A DNA stretch of 6,313 bases from Actinomycetota bacterium (lineage in GTDB: Bacteria > Actinomycetota > Thermoleophilia > Gaiellales > Gaiellaceae): positions 1 to 6,313 of the forward strand of contig JACDAS010000020.1 in the NCBI GenBank assembly GCA_013695295.1. The letters run 5' to 3'. Positions 1 through 5,604 of this stretch are shown in pieces. The first letter of the stretch is position 1. Each line of letters opens with the position of its first letter. The position numbers and the translations under genes are program-made. The notes under the pieces are model-generated. The model searched no databases and was not told the origin of the DNA. It saw only the letters and a program-made list of their open reading frames with translations.

Positions 1-87
1 TGCGACCTGATCGCGCTGAAGGACACCGTCGCGGGGACGCACGCGCGGCGCGCGTTCAACGCGGCGCTCGGCACCTCGACCAAGTGA
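1..87 (+). CDS. 3' end of an unidentified protein-coding gene (5' truncated by window edge)
   Basis: Frame 1 is open from the first base to a TGA at 85-87 and encodes 28 C-terminal residues, beginning CDLIALKDTV and ending AALGTSTK. Codons here have the same G/C-rich third positions as the downstream genes, and the TGA overlaps the GTG start of the GNAT gene (GTGA, 84-87), so this is very probably the true end of the preceding operon member. Too little is present to assign a family: there is no catalytic motif, membrane segment or repeat. From its position it is probably another polysaccharide-locus gene, but that is inference only. Confidence 0.6.
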   Translation, partial: CDLIALKDTVAGTHARRAFNAALGTSTK

Positions 88-971
88 GCGGCTTCGAGCT
101 CCGGGCCTACGAGCCCGGGGACCGGCAGGACTACCTGCGCCTGCTGGAGGAGGCCTGGGTCGAGCGCGCCCTGCCGCCGGCGGAGTTCGACTGGTGGTTC
201 GACGGCAACCCGGCGGGGTCGCTGCGCTCGGTGGCGACGATCGGCGGCCGCGTCGTCGGGGTCGCGGGGCACTCGCTGCTGCGGATGATCCTCGGCGGCC
301 GGGAGCGGCTCGCCACCTTTTCGGTCCACGCCACGACCGACGCCGCCGCGCGCGGCCGCGGCATCTTCGTCGCGCTCGAGCGCCGGCACGAGCAGGAGGC
401 GCAGGAGCGGGGAGCGGCGGTCGTGCTCGCGTTCGCCTCGGCGCCGACGACCCCGCTCTTCCTCGGCCCGCTCGGCTGGACCGAGATCGCTCGCTACCGC
501 ATCTGGGCGCGGCCGCTCCGGCCGCGGCGGGGCGGCGCCGCGACTGTCGGAGCCCTGTCGGCGCAGGAGGGTGATGCGGCGAGCACGTGGCCGAACCACG
601 TCGTCCGCGACCAGCAACACCTGCGCTGGCGCTTCGCCGAGTCCCCGCGGGGCTACAGATTCGTCCGCTCCGGGGCGGGCTACGCCGTGCTCGGCTCGAA
701 GCGCTACGGGCGGCTCCGCGCCGCCGTCCTGGCGGACGTCGCGGCGCCCCGCGCCGAGCTCGGGCCGCTCCTGCGTGCCGTGGCCAGGGCCTCGAAAGGC
801 TCCCACGCGCTGATCGGCGTGCCCTGGCGGGGCAGCCGGCCGGCCTTCCTCGCGGCCGGCTTTGTCCCCACGACGCAGGCGCTGCACTTCATGGGGAAGA
901 GCCTCGCCGGCCGGCTGGACACCGACCCAGAAGCCTGGCGCTTCGCTCTCGGCGACACGGACTTCTTCTAA
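84..971 (+). CDS. GNAT-family N-acyltransferase, two-lobed, polysaccharide-locus type
   Basis: Predicted cytoplasmic 295-residue acyl-CoA-dependent transferase. Residues about 1-145 look like a GNAT fold: an N-terminal strand with RAYEPGDRQDYLRL (7-20), the strand and acyl-CoA loop FSVHATTDAAARGRGIF (79-95, phosphate-binding RGRG at 90-93), then a strand, helix and LGWTEI (130-135), the usual GF/GW end of a GNAT domain. A linker leads to HLRWRF (179-184), followed by a second alpha/beta lobe ending in AAGFVPTTQALHFMGKSL, which resembles a degenerate second GNAT lobe without RGxG. The C-terminus WRFALGDTDFF resembles the tail of acyltransferases often found in exopolysaccharide loci. The GTG start at 84 is chosen because it overlaps the upstream stop (GTGA); no clear ribosome binding site precedes it, which suggests coupling. 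The acceptor, an amino-sugar or a lipid-linked intermediate, is not known. Family confidence is good; substrate is unknown. Confidence 0.85.
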   Translation: MSGFELRAYEPGDRQDYLRLLEEAWVERALPPAEFDWWFDGNPAGSLRSVATIGGRVVGVAGHSLLRMILGGRERLATFSVHATTDAAARGRGIFVALERRHEQEAQERGAAVVLAFASAPTTPLFLGPLGWTEIARYRIWARPLRPRRGGAATVGALSAQEGDAASTWPNHVVRDQQHLRWRFAESPRGYRFVRSGAGYAVLGSKRYGRLRAAVLADVAAPRAELGPLLRAVARASKGSHALIGVPWRGSRPAFLAAGFVPTTQALHFMGKSLAGRLDTDPEAWRFALGDTDFF

Positions 972-974
972 AGG
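970..974 (+). promoter_or_regulatory. Ribosome binding site for the first GT4 gene
   Basis: AAAGG lies 5 nt before the ATG at 980 and overlaps the TAA stop of the GNAT gene. It supports ATG 980 rather than the longer frame that stays open upstream through the GNAT gene. Confidence 0.5.
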
Positions 975-979
975 CCCTG

Positions 980-2026
980 ATGCGGCGCCTCGTCTTCATC
1001 ACCCAGCAGGTCGACCCCGGCCATCCTGCGCTCGCGGCGACGGTGCCGAAACTCGCCGCCCTCGCAAGCCGGGTCGACGAGCTCGTCGTGCTCGCCGACG
1101 GGGCGGTCCCCGGCGTCCTGCCCGCGAACTGCCGCGTCCGCCCGTTCCGCGCCCCCGGCAGGCTCGGCCGCGGCCTGCGCTTCGAGGCTGCCCTCATACG
1201 CGAGCTCTCGCCGCGCCCGCAGGCCGTGGTCGCACACATGTGTCCGATCTACGCGGTCCTCTCGGCCCCGATCGCGCGGCCGCTCGGGATTCGCGTGCTG
1301 CTCTGGTACACGCACTGGAATGCCACCCGCACCCTCCGGCTTGCGGAACGGCTCGTCTCGGACGTCGTCAGCGTCGACCGCCGCTCGTTCCCGCTCGGCT
1401 CCCGGAAGGTGACGGCCACGGGTCACGGCGTCGACCTCTCGGAGCACAGCTGCCGGGAGGCCGGCCAGGGGGAGGGGTTCCGGCTGCTCGGGCTCGGCCG
1501 GTACTCGCCGGCCAAGGGTCTGGAGACCGTGCTGCGCGGCCTGCGTCTCGCGATCGACCAGGGTCTCGACGCCCGCCTCGTCCTGCACGGGCCGGCGCTG
1601 TCCACCGAGGAGCGGGGCCATCGCGCCGAGCTCGACCGGCTCGTGTCGGAGCTCGGACTCGAGGCGCGCGTTCGGCTCGGTCATGCGGTGCTCCGCGCCG
1701 AGCTCGCGCCGCTCTTCCAGCGTGCGGACGTCCTCGTCAACAACATGCGCGCGGGCGCGCCGGACAAGGTCGTCTACGAGGCGGCCGCGAGCTGCCTGCC
1801 CGTGCTGGCCTCCAACCCCGTCTTCGACGGGCTCCTGGACGGACTTGCGCCACCGCTGCGCTTCGACCGCGACGACCCGGCGTCGCTCGCGGAACGGCTG
1901 CACGGGCTGGCCGCGGTCTCACCGGAGCGGCGAGCCGAGCTCGGGCACATCCTCCGGGAACGGGTCGAGCTCGGCCACTCGGTCGAGCGGTGGGCCGACC
2001 GGATCCTCGAGGTAGCGGCCCGATGA
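980..2026 (+). CDS. Glycosyltransferase family 4 (GT-B fold) with atypical EX7E motif
   Basis: Predicted cytoplasmic retaining glycosyltransferase of 348 residues that would add a sugar from a nucleotide-sugar donor to a growing glycan. The N-terminal Rossmann-like domain starts MRRLVFITQQVDPGHPAL (1-18). GHGVDL (148-153) marks the domain junction. The donor-binding domain opens with LLGLGRYSPAKGLE (169-182; R174 and K179 are the usual phosphate contacts) and continues with AELAPLFQRADVLVNN (240-255) and APDKVVYEAAASCLPVLASN (260-279). The second Glu of the EX7E motif is E267, but the position eight residues before it is Gly259 rather than Glu. This PDKVV-E form looks like a divergent GT4 variant. 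The frame is open far upstream, but that part is a shadow of the GNAT gene; ATG 980 has a ribosome binding site and gives the expected N-terminus. The gene lies 8 bp after the GNAT stop and overlaps the next gene by 4 nt. Donor and acceptor are unknown. Confidence 0.88.
   Translation: MRRLVFITQQVDPGHPALAATVPKLAALASRVDELVVLADGAVPGVLPANCRVRPFRAPGRLGRGLRFEAALIRELSPRPQAVVAHMCPIYAVLSAPIARPLGIRVLLWYTHWNATRTLRLAERLVSDVVSVDRRSFPLGSRKVTATGHGVDLSEHSCREAGQGEGFRLLGLGRYSPAKGLETVLRGLRLAIDQGLDARLVLHGPALSTEERGHRAELDRLVSELGLEARVRLGHAVLRAELAPLFQRADVLVNNMRAGAPDKVVYEAAASCLPVLASNPVFDGLLDGLAPPLRFDRDDPASLAERLHGLAAVSPERRAELGHILRERVELGHSVERWADRILEVAAR
2009..2012 (+). promoter_or_regulatory. Ribosome binding site for the second GT4 gene
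   Basis: GAGG lies inside the 3' end of the upstream gene, 10 nt before the ATG at 2023. Together with the ATGA stop/start overlap (2023-2026) it fixes the start of the downstream glycosyltransferase. Confidence 0.45.
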
Positions 2027-3207
2027 GCTCGGCTCCCGTCCTGCACGTGCAGAAGGTTGCGGGCATCTCGGGCTCCGAGGCGCACCTCCTCTCGCTGCTC
2101 CCGCGTCTGAGAGACCGCGGCTTCGACATTCGGTTCCTGATGCTGCACGAGCACGAGCCCGGCGCCTGGGAGTTCGCGCGCGCGCTCAAATCGCGCGGGG
2201 TGCCGCTGGACGCGCTGCCGCTGACCGCCGACGTCGATCCGCTCGCGTTCCTCCGGCTGCTCGGCTACCTCGCCCGGCACCGGCCCCGGATCCTGCACAC
2301 GCACCTCGTGCACGCCGACGCCTACGGGCAGCTCGCCGGGACGCTCGCCCGAGTGCCGGTGCGCGTGAGCACGAAGCACGGCTTCAACGAGTTCCGCGAG
2401 GGCCGGGCCTTCGCTTTCGGGGACCGCGCCGTCGCGAGCCTCGCCCACGTTCACGTCGCGATCTCCCGAGGGCTCGCGCGCTATCTGTGCGAGACCGAGG
2501 GCTTCGACGAGGAGAGCTTCCAGATCGTCCATTACGGAATCTCCCCCCGAAACGGCGCCGGCCCCTACCGAGACGAGGTGCCCCGCCTGCTCTGCGTCGG
2601 CCGCCTGATCCCGATCAAGGGTCACATCGTCCTGCTCCGGGCGTTCGCAGAGGCGAGGGCCTCGGTGCCGGGGCTCGAGCTCGAGGTCGCCGGCCGCGGG
2701 CCGCTCGAGCCGGCGCTGCGGGCGCTCGCGAAGGACCTGGGCATCGACGGCGCCGTGCGCTTCCTCGGCCACGTCTCGCCGATCCAGGCCGCGATCGAGC
2801 GCGCAGCCGTGATCGTCGTGCCCTCGATGGGCGAGGGGTTCGGGATGGTCGCGCTCGAGGCGATGGAGCGCGCGCGGCCGGTGATCGCCGCCGAGATCGG
2901 CGGCCTCGGCGAGCTGGTGCGCCACGGCGAGACGGGCCTCCTCGTGTCCCCCGGCGAGGCGGAGCCGCTCCGGCAGGCGATCGTCCGGCTGGCGGGCGAC
3001 CTTCCGCTCGCCGAACGGATGGGCGAGGCCGGCCGAAGACGGGCGCTCCGCGACTTCCTCGAGGAGCGCTGCACGGACCGGACCGAGCTGCTCTACCGCG
3101 CCTCGCTCGACCCGGACTCGGACCGCGGCGCGCAGACCCGTTCGTACAGCTCGATCGTGCGCCGCGCCATCCGCTCGACCGAGAACTCCGCGCGCGCCCG
3201 CTCGTAG
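2023..3207 (+). CDS. Glycosyltransferase family 4, canonical; C-terminal tail overlaps the convergent gene
   Basis: Predicted cytoplasmic GT-B retaining glycosyltransferase of 394 residues. N-terminal domain: VLHVQKVAGISGSEAHLLSL (6-25; the GSE loop is typical of GT4 enzymes), HTHLVHAD (92-99), VSTKHG (115-120) and VHYGI (169-173). Donor domain: CVGRLIPIKGH (191-201; R194, K199), EVAGRGP (221-227), then VVPSMGEGFGMVALEAM (265-281), which carries a complete EX7E pair at E271 and E279, and HGETGLLVSP (301-310). Recognisable family homology ends near ELLYRA (355-360). The last 34-36 residues are Ser/Arg/Asp-rich and lie on the strand opposite the conserved 3' end of the convergent GT4 gene, so they are probably a read-through extension rather than a domain. 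ATG 2023 overlaps the previous stop (ATGA). It is clearly a paralogue of the leftward GT4 gene (shared GSE, HTHLVHAD, VSTKH and GETGLLVSP motifs). Sugar specificity cannot be read from the sequence. Confidence 0.93.
   Translation: MSSAPVLHVQKVAGISGSEAHLLSLLPRLRDRGFDIRFLMLHEHEPGAWEFARALKSRGVPLDALPLTADVDPLAFLRLLGYLARHRPRILHTHLVHADAYGQLAGTLARVPVRVSTKHGFNEFREGRAFAFGDRAVASLAHVHVAISRGLARYLCETEGFDEESFQIVHYGISPRNGAGPYRDEVPRLLCVGRLIPIKGHIVLLRAFAEARASVPGLELEVAGRGPLEPALRALAKDLGIDGAVRFLGHVSPIQAAIERAAVIVVPSMGEGFGMVALEAMERARPVIAAEIGGLGELVRHGETGLLVSPGEAEPLRQAIVRLAGDLPLAERMGEAGRRRALRDFLEERCTDRTELLYRASLDPDSDRGAQTRSYSSIVRRAIRSTENSARARS
2938..2953 (+). repeat. Left arm of a 16-bp perfect inverted repeat (paired with 3287-3302)
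   Basis: CTCCTCGTGTCCCCCG here reappears as its exact reverse complement at 3287-3302, 333 bp away. Both copies encode LLVSP in the two convergent GT4 paralogues. Extended to 27 bp (2926-2952 against 3288-3314), 25 positions match. It is most simply explained as a conserved protein motif with shared codon use in paralogues lying in opposite orientations. Confidence 0.8.
3093..3207. other. 115-bp convergent overlap of two coding regions
   Basis: The leftward GT4 gene stops at 3095-3093 (CTA on the + strand, TAG on the - strand) and the rightward GT4 gene stops at 3205-3207 (TAG), so their 3' ends overlap by 115 bp. Third codon positions of both genes fall on coordinates divisible by three, so wobble pairs with wobble. 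On the leftward side the overlap codes for residues 352-389, including the conserved C-terminal helix ending ELYER. On the rightward side it codes for the end of ELLYRA and the non-conserved tail. No hairpin followed by a T-run is seen here, so transcripts of the two operons are expected to be complementary over at least this stretch. Confidence 0.9.
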
Positions 3208-4262
3208 CCGGCCCGGCCGAGCGAGGCGGCCCGGCCCGGGTCCTCGAGAAGCTCGCCGATCGAGGTCGCGAGCGCCTCCGGGTCGTCGGGGGACACGAGG
3301 AGTCCAGTCTCGCCGTCGGCCACGAGCTCCGGAATCGAGCTGACCTCGCTCGCGACCACCGGCCGCGAGGCGAGCATGGCCTCGAGCAGCGCCAGACCGA
3401 AGCCTTCCCAGCGGGCGGGGTGGACGAGCAGCTCTGCGCGGTCGAGGTACTCCGCGACGTCGCCGACCCTTCCCGGGCAGAGCACGGCCTCCGCCACGCC
3501 CTCCGCCCGGGCGAGCGCCTCGAGTGCCGCTCGCTCGGGCCCCTCGCCGAGGACGAGCAGGACGGCGTCCGGATGCGTCCGGCGAACGCGGGCGAACGCC
3601 TTGATCGCCACGTCGAGACCCTTCTGCGGCTCCAGGCGCGCGATCGCGAGCAGGATCCGGGCGGTCTCGGGGATCGCGAGCGGAGGATTCGGGCCCCACG
3701 CCGGAGGTAGCCGGTCGAGTCCGTAGTGGATCGTCTCGACTCGCGCTCCGGGCAGGCCGACCCGCTCGATCGTGAACCGTCGCAGGGCGTCGGTGATCGT
3801 GATGACGGACGAGGCGCGGTGGGCGATCGCGCGCTCGACGAACCGGAACGGGCCGGTGCGAAAGCGGTCGTCGTTGTGCTTCGTCGAGACGAGCGTGATC
3901 GGCGTGCCGAGCGTGGCGAGGCAGCCGTGGAGGTCAGCGTGGACGAGGTGCGTGTGGACGAGGCGAGGCCGCAGCTCGCGCAGGACGCGACGCAGGCGTC
4001 CGGCGAGCACGGGATCGACGTCCAGGGAGCTCGGCAACCGGACGGCCGGGATCCGCGCGGCCTCCAGCTCCGCATAGAAGGGGTCGGCGCTTCCAGCCGG
4101 ATCGTCGAGCCCGACGAAGGAGACCTCGAGCCCCGCGGCCGCGAGCGCCGGCAGCAGAGTCAGGACGTGCCGCTCCGAGCCCCCGATGCCCCCGATCCGC
4201 TGGAGGTGGACGACCCTCAGCGTCGCCGCCCCGCTGTGGAGCGACCGGCACGGACCCGGCAC
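3093..4262 (-). CDS. Glycosyltransferase family 4, canonical (leftward operon)
   Basis: Predicted cytoplasmic GT-B retaining glycosyltransferase of 389 residues. N-terminal domain: LRVVHLQRIGGIGGSERHVL (15-34, glycine-rich GSE loop), HTHLVHAD (103-110), VSTKHN (125-130), TIHYGLD (177-183). Donor domain: LLAIARLEPQKGLD (204-217; R209, K214), LGEGPER (238-244), then HPARWEGFGLALLEAMLASR (281-300), with the complete EX7E pair E286 and E294, and DGETGLLVSPDDPEAL (316-331). The conserved C-terminal helix runs to about 375 (ELYER) and a 14-residue Ser-rich tail follows. GTG 4262 is chosen because an in-frame TGA lies three codons upstream, a GGGTGA motif precedes it by 6 nt, and the only later candidate before the conserved strand is a CTG. 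It follows the GT39-like gene by 31 bp and is the distal gene of that operon as seen here. Acceptor and donor unknown. Confidence 0.94.
   Translation of the reverse strand: MPGPCRSLHSGAATLRVVHLQRIGGIGGSERHVLTLLPALAAAGLEVSFVGLDDPAGSADPFYAELEAARIPAVRLPSSLDVDPVLAGRLRRVLRELRPRLVHTHLVHADLHGCLATLGTPITLVSTKHNDDRFRTGPFRFVERAIAHRASSVITITDALRRFTIERVGLPGARVETIHYGLDRLPPAWGPNPPLAIPETARILLAIARLEPQKGLDVAIKAFARVRRTHPDAVLLVLGEGPERAALEALARAEGVAEAVLCPGRVGDVAEYLDRAELLVHPARWEGFGLALLEAMLASRPVVASEVSSIPELVADGETGLLVSPDDPEALATSIGELLEDPGRAASLGRAGYERARAEFSVERMARRTIELYERVCAPRSESGSSEAR
3287..3302 (-). repeat. Right arm of a 16-bp perfect inverted repeat (paired with 2938-2953)
   Basis: Exact reverse complement of 2938-2953, encoding LLVSP of the leftward GT4 paralogue. 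See the partner entry for the extended match and the interpretation. Confidence 0.8.
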
Positions 4263-4268
4263 GTCGCG

Positions 4269-4274
4269 TCACCC
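4269..4274 (-). promoter_or_regulatory. Possible ribosome binding site for the leftward GT4 gene
   Basis: GGGTGA on the minus strand lies 6 nt before the GTG at 4262 within the 31-bp gap after the GT39-like gene. It is only a partial Shine-Dalgarno match, but it is the best in the gap. Its TGA is also the in-frame stop that rules out a longer start. Confidence 0.4.
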
Positions 4275-4293
4275 ATCGGTGCGAGTCTGCTCG

Positions 4294-5604
4294 TTACGAT
4301 CGCTGTGGGGAGGAGGTTGGGGGTACCGGACCCAGGGGTGGAGAGCTCGCGCGGCGGCCCGTGACAAATCGCTCGAGAACGCGCGCCGCGGCCGCTCCCG
4401 CCAGGAGGGCGATCACAAGATCCCAGGCGACCCGGTAGCGGGTCGCGCCGACGAAGGCCATCGCGGCGAGCGTCTGGTACGCCAGCAATCCGGCGAGCAG
4501 CACCGCCACCCGCCTCGGGGCGAGGACGAGGCCGGCGAGGCCGAGCGCGTAGAGCGGGATCATGTAGGCGGGCTGCGCCCACGAGCGCGCGGTGTCGAGC
4601 GCCGTGCCCGCGCGGCTCCGGCCGGAGGTCCGGGTCGTCCGCGGGTTCCAGAGCATGCCGACGGCCTGGCTGGCCAGGCGGGCCTTCTCACCGGGGTGCT
4701 CGCGCCAGAAGTCGGACACGAGCCCGCGGTAGAGGCGCATCTGGGCGCATTCGTCGACCCTGATCTTCCTCCCCTGGGCGCGGTAGTAGCCCGCCGCCTG
4801 CTCCGGGGTCAGAGGCGCGCCCGGCAGATTCGGCACGTCGTCGATCCAGCCTCCGCGGTCGAGCACCCCGCGCGTGTGCAGGTTGTTCGCCTTCCAGAGG
4901 GCTTTCGTGTCCGTGGTCAGCGTGAAACAGCCGATCTGAACCGCGTTCCGGATCGGCCAGGCCGCCAGCGCGAATGCGCACGACACCACCAGGACTCCCG
5001 TGGCGAGCGCGAGCCGCCGGGTGAGCCCGAAGCGCCAGCCGAGGTAGGCCAGCAGGACGAGTGGCAGGAAGCTGAGCCGGGTGTTGCCGAGGATGGCGAG
5101 GCCGGTGACGACCCCGAGCGCCACGACGGCTCGGAGCGAACGGCGCTCGCCGGCGACGAGCGCGAGCAACACGATTGCCGCCGCGAGCAGCTGGTCGAGG
5201 ATCTCCCGGTTGACGTGGACGTCGTGCCAGACGAGGTAGGGGTTGAGCGTCGCCAGCAGGGCCGCAGCGAGCCCCGCCCGGGGGGACACGAACCTGCGGC
5301 CGATCTCGTACACGAGCAGTGCGGTCGCGAGCGAGACGAGGATCTGCGCCAGGCCGATCGCGGCCCAGGAGCGGCCGAAGACCCAGTACACGCCGATCAG
5401 GAACCAGCCGTAGAGCGGCTGCGTCCAGGCAGACGGGATGCCCGGCACGAACCCGAACGTGCCGCTCGCGACGAACGTCGAGGCGAAGTCGTCGCTCTTC
5501 TCGGTGAACTCCGCGACGATGTCGCCTCGCTCGACGAGCAGGACGGCGAGTCGCGGGCAGACGGCGGCCGCGGCGACCGCGGCAAGCGCCCGGGCGTCGT
5601 TCAC
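4294..5604 (-). CDS. GT39-like integral membrane glycosyltransferase (GT-C, PMT/ArnT superfamily)
   Basis: Predicted polytopic membrane protein of 436 residues that would use a polyprenyl-phosphate sugar donor on the outer face of the membrane. About eight hydrophobic segments lie before residue 217 (roughly 5-24, 62-76, 79-99, 108-126, 136-151, 156-173, 177-190, 196-216), then a long polar loop (about 218-342) and three more segments (about 344-361, 366-387, 392-407). The first loop has KSDDF (36-40), where GT-C enzymes keep their catalytic acidic residue, followed by WTQPLYGWFL. NPYLVWHDVHVNREILDQ (121-138) carries the second-loop Glu/His set. WPIRNAVQIGCFTLTTDT and LWKANN (216-241) match the W-x-RN ... 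G-x-LW-x-NN signature of bacterial PMT_2-type proteins. The GTG start at 5604 overlaps the upstream TGA (GTGA, 5601-5604); an in-frame GTG at 5697 would run inside the asparagine synthase gene and is rejected. The C-terminal tail is Pro/Ser-rich. Acceptor unknown. Confidence 0.88.
   Translation of the reverse strand: MNDARALAAVAAAAVCPRLAVLLVERGDIVAEFTEKSDDFASTFVASGTFGFVPGIPSAWTQPLYGWFLIGVYWVFGRSWAAIGLAQILVSLATALLVYEIGRRFVSPRAGLAAALLATLNPYLVWHDVHVNREILDQLLAAAIVLLALVAGERRSLRAVVALGVVTGLAILGNTRLSFLPLVLLAYLGWRFGLTRRLALATGVLVVSCAFALAAWPIRNAVQIGCFTLTTDTKALWKANNLHTRGVLDRGGWIDDVPNLPGAPLTPEQAAGYYRAQGRKIRVDECAQMRLYRGLVSDFWREHPGEKARLASQAVGMLWNPRTTRTSGRSRAGTALDTARSWAQPAYMIPLYALGLAGLVLAPRRVAVLLAGLLAYQTLAAMAFVGATRYRVAWDLVIALLAGAAAARVLERFVTGRRASSPPLGPVPPTSSPQRS

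Noticed and set aside
587..979. N-terminal extension of the first GT4 gene upstream of ATG 980
   Set aside because: The frame is open, but the sequence is a shadow of the GNAT gene; the ATG at 980 has a ribosome binding site and matches the family N-terminus.
3208..3260. Possible bidirectional terminator downstream of the rightward operon
   Set aside because: The stretch is GC-rich (GGCCCGGCC-like pieces) but is coding sequence of the leftward GT4, and no hairpin followed by a T-run is present on either strand.
2938..3302. 16-bp perfect inverted repeat as ends of a mobile element
   Set aside because: Both arms lie in the same conserved protein motif (LLVSP) of two paralogues, there is no transposase or target duplication, and the arms are not at gene or element borders.
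1774..3699. 641-codon open frame on the minus strand across both central glycosyltransferase genes
   Set aside because: It is antisense to well-supported genes, is not in the frame of the minus-strand GT4, reads as Arg/Gly/Ala/Pro-rich sequence without domain motifs, and is expected from the scarcity of stop codons in very GC-rich DNA.
2615..4075. 486-codon Arg/Ser-rich open frame on the minus strand
   Set aside because: Out-of-frame shadow of the leftward GT4 gene; low-complexity Arg/Ser/Pro composition and no start context.
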